Shown here piece by piece: positions 1 to 8,913 of a stretch of 50,291 nucleotides of DNA. The notes under the pieces were generated by a model, which did no database searches, was not told where the DNA came from, and worked only from the letters and a program-made list of their open reading frames with translations. Origin of the DNA: Candidatus Methanomethylophilaceae archaeon (GTDB lineage Archaea; Thermoplasmatota; Thermoplasmata; Methanomassiliicoccales; Methanomethylophilaceae); contig CALUHQ010000041.1 in assembly GCA_944320485.1 (NCBI GenBank), positions 1-50,291 of the forward strand, given 5' to 3'. The translations under genes and the position numbers were made by a program. The stretch's first letter is position 1; each line of letters begins with the position of its first letter.

Positions 1-498
1 GCCGAGCTCGTACCTCACGTCGCGGTCGACGGCCAGCAGCCTTCCGAGCTTGCCGCCGTCATCCACGGGGGCCGGTCCGCGTGCGAAAACCGGGCGCTCG
101 TCCCCCATCGGGGAGGACACGTGCAGGCTCTCCCCCACGGTGCGGTACGTCACCGGGACCCCCTCCGCACGACGGGAGGGCTCCACATCCAGCGTGTAGC
201 GGTACATGTCGTCGCGGACGGTGAAGCGCACCTCAAACGACGTGACCTCATCATCGGAGTCCCAGCCGTGCACCGCGGATTCCGTGTGGAAGAGGGGGTC
301 GGTGCAGAGCCCCCTGAGCATAGACACCGCGTCCGCGAGCCGGGTCTTCCCGGCCGCGTTCGCGCCGTAGACCACCGCATGTCTCAGCAATCCGTCGTAA
401 ACATGGTCGCCCTTCAGGCGCCCGCCGCCGGGGACCATCATCAGTGTGGCCCCGTCGGCGTAGGGGCCGAAGTTCCGAACGGAGAACGACACGAGCAT
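1..498 (-). CDS. AAA-family ATPase, N-terminal part (runs off window)
   Basis: The reading frame starts at the CAT at 496-498 and stays open to base 1, giving the first 166 codons of a longer protein. The start MLVSFSVRNFGPYADGATL is typical of AAA15/RecF-like ATPases, which begin with a short beta strand ahead of the P-loop. The Walker A motif is GANAAGKTRL near residue 60. It lies 4 nt after the stop of the next ATPase (503-1651), so the two are probably co-transcribed from the promoter near 1690. The two proteins share the same N-terminal architecture, so they may be diverged duplicates acting together, as in OLD-like or Abi-like ATPase pairs. The catalytic or effector C-terminus lies outside the window, so its specific role cannot be told. 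Confidence 0.75.
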   Translation of the reverse strand, partial: MLVSFSVRNFGPYADGATLMMVPGGGRLKGDHVYDGLLRHAVVYGANAAGKTRLADAVSMLRGLCTDPLFHTESAVHGWDSDDEVTSFEVRFTVRDDMYRYTLDVEPSRRAEGVPVTYRTVGESLHVSSPMGDERPVFARGPAPVDDGGKLGRLLAVDRDVRYELG

Positions 499-502
499 CG
501 GA

Positions 503-1651
503 TCACTCCAGGACAGGGTCGGAGAAGATCGGCAGCGAGCCGTAACGGCCGTCGGCATAGTCGTCGAAGACGTTCTCCGCCGCGTCCCCGTAGTCGCAGA
601 CCATGCGGATCTGCGAGCCTCTGCGGCCCCTGCCGCCGAGCATGTCGATCACGGCCATGCCGTCGTGTCCCACCAGGCCGCATCTGACCAGGTCCGTCTC
701 CGACACGGTGCACAGCAACTGCAGGCCCTCGGCTCTCTTCGCGGCGGACAGGACCTCCCTGGCCGCCAGCATGTGGAGGCTCATGTCCAGGTCGTCCACC
801 ACCGCGGTCCTCCCGCCGGACGGCACCGACATCAGGGACAGCAGCATGACGAGCCTGGCGGTCCCGTGGGACTCGCCGTGCAACCTGGAGACGTGCCCGT
901 GCTCGTGCACGAACCCCAGTTCCGACGCGCTACCATCTGGATGTATGATTGTGGCCGTGCCGGAGCGGATGTCGGTGACCATGACGTCGTGACGCTGATC
1001 CGGGCCGGAAGGGGCGACGGTCATGTCGTGGACGGCCTCCACGCGACCGATCCCGGTGTCCAGGCGCTCCAGGTCGCGTCCCAGAGACTCGATGAAGCCG
1101 TCCCTGACCGGGACGGACACCTTCGGGTCCCTCCCCGACACGACCACCAGGGAGTCAGACAGCCACCCCATGACCTCAGACGCCTCTGTGCAGCCGTCGG
1201 CGGCCATGTCGGCCAGGGCGGTGCGGCGGCCGGATGTTGCAGGGTGGTCGGAGCCGATCTCGTAGACGGGGATGTCGCCTTCGGGGGAGAGTCTGTACAG
1301 CCACTCCTCGGCGACGGCACCGGTCCCGAGGTCGGCCTCGATGCCGTACGCAAGAGTGTCTTCGCCTGTGCGTACGACGAATTCCAGGTGGCTGTTCCCA
1401 TCGCGTGCCATGCCGCGGTACTCCCCGTAGCGGAGGCCCCTCGTATTCACTCTCCTGTTCATGGCCAGGTCCCTGGCGATCCCGACGGTCCGGACCAGGT
1501 TGCTCTTTCCAGATGAATTGGGTCCGAGGACCGTTATGGTCTTCGAGCATCTTCCGTATGATGTGCCTTTGCAGATGCTGGGCGTTGCGGTCCTGATCGA
1601 CTGCTGCTCATCGAACGAGAGGATGTTCCCTGCCCTGAATTCCACAAGCAT
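503..1651 (-). CDS. AAA-family ATPase (AAA15/RecF-like)
   Basis: A 382-residue protein starting MLVEFRAGNILSF. Walker A is GPNSSGKSNL at about residues 43-52. A Walker B-like segment, TAVVDDLDMSLHMLA, lies near residue 284, followed by a helix-strand pattern like ABC/SMC-type ATPases. This is the AAA15/RloA-like class of soluble ATPases, many of which occur in defence or abortive-infection loci (family knowledge). No nuclease or TOPRIM domain is obvious. The start is supported by an AT-rich promoter directly upstream that carries an inverted repeat at 1661-1693. It is the first gene of a minus-strand pair with the partial ATPase at 1-498. A defence role is an inference from the family and from the neighbouring toxin-antitoxin remnant and CRISPR system. 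Confidence 0.8.
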   Translation of the reverse strand: MLVEFRAGNILSFDEQQSIRTATPSICKGTSYGRCSKTITVLGPNSSGKSNLVRTVGIARDLAMNRRVNTRGLRYGEYRGMARDGNSHLEFVVRTGEDTLAYGIEADLGTGAVAEEWLYRLSPEGDIPVYEIGSDHPATSGRRTALADMAADGCTEASEVMGWLSDSLVVVSGRDPKVSVPVRDGFIESLGRDLERLDTGIGRVEAVHDMTVAPSGPDQRHDVMVTDIRSGTATIIHPDGSASELGFVHEHGHVSRLHGESHGTARLVMLLSLMSVPSGGRTAVVDDLDMSLHMLAAREVLSAAKRAEGLQLLCTVSETDLVRCGLVGHDGMAVIDMLGGRGRRGSQIRMVCDYGDAAENVFDDYADGRYGSLPIFSDPVLE

Positions 1652-1660
1652 GTTTGATTA

Positions 1661-1701
1661 TTTTCAGTAATAATATAATAAGTTTACTGAAAATTACTGA
1701 T
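1661..1701. repeat. Inverted repeat in promoter of the AAA15-like ATPase
   Basis: TTTTCAGTAA at 1661-1670 is matched by its perfect reverse complement at 1684-1693, separated by 13 AT-rich bases. A further TTACTGA follows at 1695-1701. The site lies just upstream of the ATPase start at 1651 and could be an operator for an autoregulator. Confidence 0.55.
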
Positions 1702-1738
1702 ATTATAGAATATTTTAAATATGATTGATGGAATGTGT

Positions 1739-1891
1739 ATGTACTTTCATGGGGGGTTGCCCATCGAGGTAAATGTCGACGTTCCCAATGCGACCACGGT
1801 GGCAGCGATGGAGGAGGCGGAGAGATTGCTCATGGAAAAAGACTCCAAGGGGATGACCTACGATGAGTACATCCGCGAGATGAACTCATGA
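1739..1891 (+). CDS. RelB/DinJ-type antitoxin C-terminal-like small protein
   Basis: A 50-residue frame that starts at the ATG at 1739 and overlaps the next frame by ATGA. The segment VPNATTVAAMEEAERLL, followed by KGMTYDEYIREM, resembles the C-terminal toxin-binding half of RelB/DinJ-like antitoxins (the family pattern is roughly NATT.AA.EEA followed by a D/E-rich tail). The N-terminal DNA-binding half (a ribbon-helix-helix fold) is missing or very short, so the protein may be truncated. Its position directly before a YafQ-like toxin start, with a 4-nt overlap, is the classic layout of a type II toxin-antitoxin operon. Assignment rests on motif recognition only. Confidence 0.6.
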   Translation: MYFHGGLPIEVNVDVPNATTVAAMEEAERLLMEKDSKGMTYDEYIREMNS

Positions 1892-2073
1892 CTCTGAGCA
1901 TCTACATCACGTCTCAATACGGACGCGACTATAGTCTTCTGAAGAAACGAGGACATGACATAGGATGTCTGGGTGAGAGTCTTCACGGGTTCACGGCTTT
2001 CGATTTCGGAAGCGAAGTTGCTGTTGCATACGTCTATTTTAGAAGTCACCTAGTAAAAATACACATATGGTAA
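1888..2073 (+). pseudogene. YafQ/RelE-like toxin, truncated
   Basis: The first 28 residues (TSQYGRDYSLLKKRGHDI and neighbours) match the N-terminus of YafQ-family ribosome-dependent mRNA interferases. The remaining 30-odd residues lack the family's C-terminal core, including the conserved ECHI-like strand and the catalytic His near the end. The frame stops at 61 residues where about 90 is usual. It is therefore probably an inactivated toxin behind its antitoxin. The AT-rich DNA downstream gives no continuation in another frame that I can recognise. The pair is best read as a decayed toxin-antitoxin module at the edge of the accessory region. Confidence 0.55.
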
Positions 2074-2608
2074 AACTGACGGACCATAAATCTACATAAA
2101 TAGCAAAACTTGTTCTTCTGCAAGTAATGGGCGGGGATTCCTGGACTGACAGTCCGAAAGCCGACTTCTGTTATAGGTTCGTCAGGAGACTCTCGGACAC
2201 GGTGGAGATTGCCGGGTCCCACGGGAGGTTGGGGGGACTGTGAGTCCACCAACACGGAGCAGGCATACTATGGCGATCGGAATCAGAATCACTATCATGG
2301 AAGAGTATAGATCCTCCTTCTCTGGAGTTGCTGTCGATGCCTAGAATGGCCAGGATCACGGCACTTCTACCTCGTGAACGCGATGAATCAACGAAATAAT
2401 AGGTTTTTTTACCTAAATTTAACAGCAAACAAAATATAGGAAGCTACTATTGTCTGATAATCAGTAATACGTAATGACCTTCTAATAAATCGGAGTGGAA
2501 GGCTATGAAGTCGAAATCAATGATTACAAAAATTACCAGTACTACAAATATTACAAAATAATGATATTATAATCGTGAAAAAATATAGACTGAGGAGAGT
2601 GGAATCGT
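2074..2608. other. AT-rich gap before the cas operon, no supported gene
   Basis: No frame here has recognisable domains. A short frame at 2127-2243 ends in TGA after 38 residues and is not recognised. The last 150 bases hold several ATTACA-like words and a TATA-like AAATATAG at about 2582-2589, which with the GAGGAG at about 2595-2600 probably drives cas3. Confidence 0.5.
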
Positions 2609-5113
2609 ATGACGGCTGGTGGCGACAACATCATTCCCTTGAAGCTATGGGGCAAGAAATCTGATTGCGAGTCGTCAGTCCATCTTCTCGAATACCACAT
2701 GGTCGATTCTGCATCAATATGTGCAGAGATTCTGAAAAAGGACCAAAGACTCCTGAAAACTATTGCAAGCGCACTGGGTGTCGAATGCAATGTGGCACTC
2801 CAATCCGTGAGATTTCTTACAGCTCTTCATGATATAGGAAAAGTAAGCAATTTGTTTCAATACCAGAACCAGGAGGGCAGAAGCTACCGTCATGATCTGA
2901 TGGGTTATGTGCTCCTCACCTCTGATGGATTTGAAAACAGGATCGTACAGTATCTCATAGGTCAGGAGAGGGGCACCACACGTCGTATCCGTAGATCAAT
3001 ACGTGATCTCATCAGAGCATCGACCATGCACCATGGTTCACCCTCTGGTTGGAACCGCCATGAATCCGAATTCTTTCTGATGTTCAGAGAACAGGGTGAA
3101 ATCGCTGATGCCTCCATAGTGATTGAGCATCTCTCCAACCTCTATCCTCTGGATTCATATCTGTCATCAGAGGCTTTGGAATCCGAAGAGTACAGGTCGG
3201 TCACCTCGTTGATAGCAGGTTTGATCTCATTGTCGGACTGGATTGCCTCGGATGAATCCATATATCCATGGAAGGGGGATGCGATAAGCCTCCTCGAATA
3301 TCGCAATGATTCCGAGAATATCGCCAGGAGGATCATAGGGGACGATGTGCTTGGCATATTTCTGTCGCAGATGCCAGGCAGTATGGATTACCGTGGCATA
3401 TTCGACTTCGAGCTCAGCCCCATCCAGATGTTGATGGCCGAATCAGAATCCGGTTGTGCGATGATGGCAATAGTGGAGGATGCGACTGGAAGCGGCAAGA
3501 CGGAAGCCTCTCTGATATGGGCATCCAGGAGCATGTCCTCTCATAATTGTGATGGGATGACATATGCCCTTCCGACAAGAGCCACGTCAAACATGATGTT
3601 CACGCGGTTGGAGTCTATCAAAGGTACATTGTTCGGCAACAGATGCAGCACGTCGCTCATCCACGGATCATCGAAGTACTTTCTGGAATCGCAAGGAGTA
3701 TCGGATGTTCGCGGGTGGTATTCGGAAGGGAGCAACAAATCCATGTTTGCCAACATATCGGTATGCACCGTGGATCAGGCGATTCAGGCCATCCTGCCAG
3801 TTCGCTATGAACCTTTGAAGCTGCTCTCACTGTCCAGGCATGTCCTTGTCATCGACGAGGTGCATTCGTTCGATGCCTACACGTTCAACCTGATATGCGG
3901 ATTGGTATCGGCTTGCAGACTGTATTCGATCCCGGTGATGTTGCTCTCGGCGACACTCCCGTCCATGATGAGGAGGCGGTTGTTGTCGTCTTACAATGTT
4001 CCGGTCAGGGACCTTTCGGATAGCTACCCGCTGGTCACGATATGCGATACGGAAGGTTACAGGGAGGTGTCTTGCGAACCATCTCATCGGAGCGAACGTG
4101 TCGTGCACGTGAGATACACCTCGGACGAGGGGTCGATGTTGCAGGAGATACTGGATCTCTCGAAGGCCGGTTTCAGGATAGGTGTGATTAGGAACACGGT
4201 GGACAGCGCAATAGAAACGTATGATGCGCTTCAGGATCGTGCCGACGTCCCTGTCATCCTGATCCATTCGAGATTCACCGTGGCAGACAGGACGAGAATC
4301 GAGAACACCGTCATGGACAGTTGCGGGAAGGATGCACACATCGAAACAGGTCTGATCGTCGTAGGCACTCAGGTGATAGAGCAATCCATGGACATATCAT
4401 TCGACAGGTTGTTCTCCGACCTCTCCCCGATGGACTCGGTAATCCAACGCATGGGCCGTATGCAGAGATTCGGTGCAAGAGGACTCAGTCCAGAAGTCGT
4501 CATCTTCGGACCGCCCTTCACCGACAATCCCTCTCCAGATTGGTATTCGGACAGATTTCCAAAGGCTTCGTTCGTTTATCGCAATCACTACTCCTTATGG
4601 AAGACGGCAGAACTGTTGCTGGATCGTGATGTCCGGATACCCGGGGATTACAGGGGCCTGGTGGAAAGTGCATACTCTTCACCACGGGAGGGCAGTCCGT
4701 TCCATGAGAACTACATGAAGTTCGTAAACGAATCCATGGGGTCTGAATCAAGCTCATCCAATATCATGCTGAACCTGAAACAGAGTTATGGATTCGAGTC
4801 AGAGATGTTCGGCAAAACGGGGTGGGATGACTGCACCATCCCTGCAACACGCGAGGATGATGGTAGAACTGAGACGTATATGCTCACTGTGGAGGCAGAT
4901 GGACATCTCGTCCCGCTTTCAGGGCTTCCCGAGACGAGTGTAATACGTCTCCGCAGGGACAAGTGCGACGAATCCGTGGACAATCCGTTCGGCAGAAGAT
5001 GGACCCATGTCAAAGCCGTGGTTCTGCACGAGACGTCCTCAGAGACGTTCAAAGGTTTTAGTAATAGTAAACATATATTGTACGACAACACGAGGGGGGC
5101 AAGATATGTATAA
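2609..5113 (+). CDS. cas3: CRISPR-associated helicase/nuclease Cas3 (type I-E)
   Basis: This 834-residue protein is the effector that unwinds and degrades target DNA after Cascade binding. The N-terminal HD nuclease shows H30, the H74-D75 pair in LTALHDIGK, H95 and H141-H142 in TMHHGS. The SF2 helicase follows, with Walker A TGSGKT near residue 295, DEVH near 417, SATLPS as motif III, and QRMGRMQRFG as motif VI. Length and domain order are normal for a fused HD-helicase Cas3. A GAGGAG Shine-Dalgarno-like run precedes the ATG. It is the first gene of the cas operon, and its end overlaps cas8e by 8 nt. All key residues seem intact, so it is likely active. Confidence 0.95.
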   Translation: MTAGGDNIIPLKLWGKKSDCESSVHLLEYHMVDSASICAEILKKDQRLLKTIASALGVECNVALQSVRFLTALHDIGKVSNLFQYQNQEGRSYRHDLMGYVLLTSDGFENRIVQYLIGQERGTTRRIRRSIRDLIRASTMHHGSPSGWNRHESEFFLMFREQGEIADASIVIEHLSNLYPLDSYLSSEALESEEYRSVTSLIAGLISLSDWIASDESIYPWKGDAISLLEYRNDSENIARRIIGDDVLGIFLSQMPGSMDYRGIFDFELSPIQMLMAESESGCAMMAIVEDATGSGKTEASLIWASRSMSSHNCDGMTYALPTRATSNMMFTRLESIKGTLFGNRCSTSLIHGSSKYFLESQGVSDVRGWYSEGSNKSMFANISVCTVDQAIQAILPVRYEPLKLLSLSRHVLVIDEVHSFDAYTFNLICGLVSACRLYSIPVMLLSATLPSMMRRRLLSSYNVPVRDLSDSYPLVTICDTEGYREVSCEPSHRSERVVHVRYTSDEGSMLQEILDLSKAGFRIGVIRNTVDSAIETYDALQDRADVPVILIHSRFTVADRTRIENTVMDSCGKDAHIETGLIVVGTQVIEQSMDISFDRLFSDLSPMDSVIQRMGRMQRFGARGLSPEVVIFGPPFTDNPSPDWYSDRFPKASFVYRNHYSLWKTAELLLDRDVRIPGDYRGLVESAYSSPREGSPFHENYMKFVNESMGSESSSSNIMLNLKQSYGFESEMFGKTGWDDCTIPATREDDGRTETYMLTVEADGHLVPLSGLPETSVIRLRRDKCDESVDNPFGRRWTHVKAVVLHETSSETFKGFSNSKHILYDNTRGARYV

Positions 5114-6584
5114 TCTGATCGAGGAGCGCTGGATTCCAGCTGTAACAGACGAAGGCGGCGTCGTATACATATCGCCATGGGAAATCAGCAGGTCGGATAT
5201 CGCGTTGATCGACCTTGCGTTCGAGAGACCGGACTTCAACTCGGCGGTATATCAGTTCCTGGTGGGACTGTATCAGACGATATACACCCCGAAGGACGAT
5301 GATGAATGGTTGGATCGTCTGGAGGGGCCTCCGGATGCCGATGAGATGCATGAGCTCATGGCTCCCATTGAAGACAAGTTCGAGCTTCTGGGGGATTGGC
5401 CACGCTATATGCAGGATGCCTCGGTTTCGTCTGCACCCAACAAGGGGATAGTGGGATTGCTGATAACCAATCCGGGTGAGAACACGATGAAGTTGGGGAA
5501 GGACTTCTTCATCAAGGGACGGAGCGGCGGGGCCCTCTGTCTTTCCTGTTCATCGGCTGCCCTGACGGCAATGCAGGCGATTGCCCCTATGGGAGGTGCA
5601 GGACTCAGAGCATCGGCACGTGGATCATCCGCCATCACCGCATTAATCCGTGGGAAGACCCTGTGGCAGAACGTGTATCTGAACGTCCTGACATCGGAAC
5701 GTTTGAAACGCACCGGAGGCCAGGACCCCTCTGCCAATCCCTTTGTCTGGGCCAATGGTCACTGCGCTGGTCCTGTCCATCCGCAGGACAACAGCCCTCT
5801 TGCGATCATATGGTCGATGGTGCGCAGGATAATGTTGGACGAACCATCGCCTGGAACATGTTCTGTATGCGGTCGGGAATGTGAATGCATCTACTCATTC
5901 AAAGAGATGAACAAGGGGAACGAGTATCCGTCCTGGATACATCCTCTGTCCCCGACGTATGTTACCAAGGACGGAAGAACCCTGCATAAGCTGATGAGCC
6001 GGGATCTGAGCCATTTCCATCAATGGTCGGCCCTCGTATATCATGGACAGGATTTCGCGCGCCCGTCCCTCAACGCATCCCAGATGTCTGATAACAAGAA
6101 TGACCTGTCCGACATCCTCCATTCCGAGCCAAGGCTCTGGATCAACGGATATCAAAACAAGCAGGCACTTCCCGAGTGCTGGGTGGATGTCATGGTACCC
6201 GTCTACACCGGTTACGGTGATGAGGGCGCATTCGATCTGTACGTCCGTGATCTGATCAGGTTGTCGAAGAAGACAGAGAGAAGCATGCTCGATGCTCTGA
6301 AGAAGACGTTAGGTGACGCGGTCGACAAGAGTTCGATCTCCTCCAACTTCTGGTCGGCATGCGATTCCGCATTCATCATCGCGGTGTCTCAATATTCGCC
6401 GGAGGAGCTGGATCAGATCATCGAGAATTGGATTGTCAAGATGCGTGAGGTCGCGTTCAGAGTATTCGACGAGGTAACAGAGACAGTTCCATTGGAGGAT
6501 TACGGCAAAGCGGTGATGGAGAGGTCGAATCTTTCCAGACAGTTGTCCAAGAGATCCATGATGAAGGAGTTGAGCAAGGAATGA
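5106..6584 (+). CDS. casA: Cascade large subunit Cas8e (Cse1/CasA)
   Basis: The large subunit of type I-E Cascade, which recognises the PAM, starts R-loop formation and recruits Cas3. It starts MYNLIEERWIPAV, the hallmark N-terminus of Cse1 proteins (NLI/L..WIPV). I chose the ATG at 5106, inside the end of cas3, because this motif begins there and a GGGGGG run precedes it; an upstream in-frame ATG at 5007 would add 33 unrelated residues. The product has 492 residues, close to the usual 500. CSVCGRECECIY near residue 258 looks like part of a zinc-binding cluster. The stop overlaps the start of cse2 (ATGA). Confidence 0.93.
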   Translation: MYNLIEERWIPAVTDEGGVVYISPWEISRSDIALIDLAFERPDFNSAVYQFLVGLYQTIYTPKDDDEWLDRLEGPPDADEMHELMAPIEDKFELLGDWPRYMQDASVSSAPNKGIVGLLITNPGENTMKLGKDFFIKGRSGGALCLSCSSAALTAMQAIAPMGGAGLRASARGSSAITALIRGKTLWQNVYLNVLTSERLKRTGGQDPSANPFVWANGHCAGPVHPQDNSPLAIIWSMVRRIMLDEPSPGTCSVCGRECECIYSFKEMNKGNEYPSWIHPLSPTYVTKDGRTLHKLMSRDLSHFHQWSALVYHGQDFARPSLNASQMSDNKNDLSDILHSEPRLWINGYQNKQALPECWVDVMVPVYTGYGDEGAFDLYVRDLIRLSKKTERSMLDALKKTLGDAVDKSSISSNFWSACDSAFIIAVSQYSPEELDQIIENWIVKMREVAFRVFDEVTETVPLEDYGKAVMERSNLSRQLSKRSMMKELSKE

Positions 6585-7060
6585 ACAACGAGGCCAAATT
6601 CGAAGAAGAGGTCTACAGGTGGTGGCTATCGCTTCAGAGGGATCCCGGTGAACGTGCCAGGATGAGACGCCAGGCTGACACTCTGGGGATCATGATGAAC
6701 GAGGGGTTCTACGATCTCGTGGCCAGGGTGCCATACGTCATGCGGGATGACCTGGCCTGCATAGCCATGGCGTTGTGCCATGTGGATGCAGACCGTAAGG
6801 ATTCAGTTCCAAGGATGATGGGCCGCAAGAACAGTCAATCCGAGCACACTGTGTCGGAACTGAGGTTCCGCCGCATCATAGAGTCAGATTCGGAGGAGGC
6901 GGTGAGGCAGCTGATCAGGGTCCTTCCCATGATCGGATCGGAGGGGAACGTCCGTGACATCGCCATAACATTCCGCTTCTGGAACAGTGACAGCAAGATC
7001 TCTCAGAAGAGATGGATCGAAGAATACTACCTTTCAAACAACAAGTCTAAGGAAGAGTGA
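6581..7060 (+). CDS. casB: Cascade small subunit Cse2 (CasB/Cas11e)
   Basis: A 159-residue, mostly alpha-helical protein in the position and size of Cse2. The signature YRWWLSLQRDPGERARMRR near the N-terminus is typical (family pattern: ..WW..L..d.g..A.LRR). Two copies normally form the belly of Cascade and stabilise the R-loop. The start overlaps the cas8e stop by 4 nt (ATGA), and the stop overlaps the cas7 start by one base, so translational coupling is likely. Confidence 0.9.
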   Translation: MNNEAKFEEEVYRWWLSLQRDPGERARMRRQADTLGIMMNEGFYDLVARVPYVMRDDLACIAMALCHVDADRKDSVPRMMGRKNSQSEHTVSELRFRRIIESDSEEAVRQLIRVLPMIGSEGNVRDIAITFRFWNSDSKISQKRWIEEYYLSNNKSKEE

Positions 7061-8169
7061 TGAAGATGAAATATGTACAGATACACGAACTGATATCGTA
7101 TCCCGCCTCCAATCTCAACAGGGATGACCTGCAGAGACCGAAAACCGTCAGAATGGGGGACTCCACCAGATTGAGGATATCATCGCAGAGTCTCAAGAGA
7201 GCCTGGAGGGTCAGCGATGTGATGCACGAAGCGTTCCCGGAGATGGGGATTCGCACCAACAAGCTGTCCGAGTACATCCAGGAGGCTCTGGAGAAGGGGA
7301 TGACCCTAAAGGAACTCATCTCCGGAGGTACGGCTGTCACCAGGCAGACTGTGGACAGGAAGATCGCCAAAGAGTACGGGATATCGATAGACGACCGTTT
7401 CCGCAGTCAGAAGGCATCTGCCGACGACGATTCGGACGATTCCGACGACAAGAAGGGAAAGAAGAAGGAGAAGAAGAAACAGCTTCTCCATTACTCACCG
7501 GCAGAGCTGGACCGTGTCGACGAGCTCATGGCCCGGATCTCCCAGGGGGAGAAGCCTGAGGTACCGGATATGCTCTCAGAGAGCGATTTCCCCGTGGACA
7601 TTGCAATGTTCGGGAGGATGGTGGCCAACGATGCCAGGTTCAACTGCGAGGCGGCCGTCCAGGTGGCCCATGCCTTCACCGTCCACAAAGGCGTCGTCGA
7701 GGATGATTTCTTCACCGCGGTCGACGACCTCTCCGGCGACGACGATCAGGGAGCCGGCCATCTGTCCGAGCTGGGATTCGGTGCGGGACTGTTCTACATG
7801 TACATCTGTGTGGATTTCGAACTCCTGACGAAGAATCTCGGATCGGAGGAGCTTGCAAGGAAGGCACTCCTGAAGCTGATCGAGACCTCTGCAACCGTAA
7901 GTCCGACAGGGAAGCAGAACACCTTCGCTTCCCGCGCATACGCGTCCTACATCCTCGTCGAGAAGGGAGACAGGCAGCCGAGGTCCTTGTCCTCGGCCTT
8001 CCTCAAACCCATCAGGGGCGACGACATGCTGAAGGAGGCCATAGACAGCATCAGGAGGACAGAGTCCAACATGAACTCCGTTTTCGGGATGTGCTATGAC
8101 GACAGCTACGAGATGGACGTATCGACCGGGACCGGGTCGTTCGAGGGCCTGGCTTCATTCCTCCAATGA
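7060..8169 (+). CDS. casC: Cascade backbone subunit Cas7e (Cse4/CasC)
   Basis: This protein forms the helical backbone that holds the crRNA spacer. It starts MKMKYVQIHELISYPASNLNRDD, the classic Cas7e start (..h.L.s.p.s.lNrDd.g.pK). RISSQSLKRAWR follows at about residues 45-56. TGKQNTFAS late in the protein is also a family motif. The ATG at 7060 fits the TGATG overlap with cse2; a GTG at 7057 is the alternative. Odd feature: residues about 117-142 form a strongly charged insert of Asp/Ser followed by Lys/Glu (bases about 7409-7485), probably a flexible loop on the thumb or fingers. The product has 369 residues. Confidence 0.93.
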   Translation: MKMKYVQIHELISYPASNLNRDDLQRPKTVRMGDSTRLRISSQSLKRAWRVSDVMHEAFPEMGIRTNKLSEYIQEALEKGMTLKELISGGTAVTRQTVDRKIAKEYGISIDDRFRSQKASADDDSDDSDDKKGKKKEKKKQLLHYSPAELDRVDELMARISQGEKPEVPDMLSESDFPVDIAMFGRMVANDARFNCEAAVQVAHAFTVHKGVVEDDFFTAVDDLSGDDDQGAGHLSELGFGAGLFYMYICVDFELLTKNLGSEELARKALLKLIETSATVSPTGKQNTFASRAYASYILVEKGDRQPRSLSSAFLKPIRGDDMLKEAIDSIRRTESNMNSVFGMCYDDSYEMDVSTGTGSFEGLASFLQ

Positions 8170-8178
8170 GTTGGTCCC

Positions 8179-8913
8179 ATGAGATGTCTGGTGTTCCACG
8201 TCAGTGGGGCCATGGAGAGCTGGGGAAACGCGTTCATGGGCTCCTACAGGACCAGTGACATGCATCCCACGAAATCAGCAATCGTGGGGATCATGTCCGC
8301 CGCCCTGGGGATCGACCGCGAAGATGTGGATTCGCAGGGCCGGCTGTTCCGGGACTACGAGTACGTCGTCGCCTGTGCGGATGGTGCGACCAAGGTTGTG
8401 GACTACCATACGGTTGGGACGGCCCCCGTCCCCAACAGGACAGAGGTGATAAGGGGCGGATACAGGAGGAACGAACTCCTCCGTGAGAAGCAGAACACCA
8501 TACTGTCCGAAAGGGAGTATGTGTGCAACGGGTACTACACGATCTTCGTGATCCCGATCCACGAGAACGATGAGAATCTGGAAACGTTCAAAACGGCTCT
8601 GGAGAGACCACGTTTCACAGTGTACCTGGGAAGGAAGTCATGCCCTCTGTCGTTCCCCATGTGTCCCGAGGTACTGCACTTCGACCGTCTGTACGACCTG
8701 GTGGTGGAGAAGGCACTGAATCCATTCCTCAGACCGGAGTTCGAGGATGCCTCGTATCTCGGAAAGCACAACGGCATGAGGATCTACTCGACTTTCGATG
8801 TCGACGGTTTCGATCCCGTGTCCGTCAGCAGACGTTACGACGATGACGCCGATCATGTGAAATGGCAGTTCGACGGGAGGCTCGAGTACGAGTATGTGGC
8901 GGTGAGGCAGTGA
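8179..8913 (+). CDS. casD: Cascade subunit Cas5e (CasD)
   Basis: This subunit caps the 5' handle of the crRNA in Cascade. The 244-residue RAMP protein begins MRCLVFHVSGAMESWG, matching the Cas5e start (..L.f.L.gp..SWG). RTSDMHPTKSAIVGIMSAALGI, the next conserved block, follows at about residues 28-49. DYHTVG near residue 75 and LSEREYVCN near 113 are also typical. It starts 9 nt after cas7 and its stop overlaps the GTG start of cas6e. Confidence 0.92.
   Translation: MRCLVFHVSGAMESWGNAFMGSYRTSDMHPTKSAIVGIMSAALGIDREDVDSQGRLFRDYEYVVACADGATKVVDYHTVGTAPVPNRTEVIRGGYRRNELLREKQNTILSEREYVCNGYYTIFVIPIHENDENLETFKTALERPRFTVYLGRKSCPLSFPMCPEVLHFDRLYDLVVEKALNPFLRPEFEDASYLGKHNGMRIYSTFDVDGFDPVSVSRRYDDDADHVKWQFDGRLEYEYVAVRQ

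Noticed and set aside
2127-2243. 38-residue plus-strand frame and the 85-codon minus-strand frame at 2171-2428
   Set aside because: No recognisable motif, no supporting promoter or neighbour; the stretch looks like decayed DNA.
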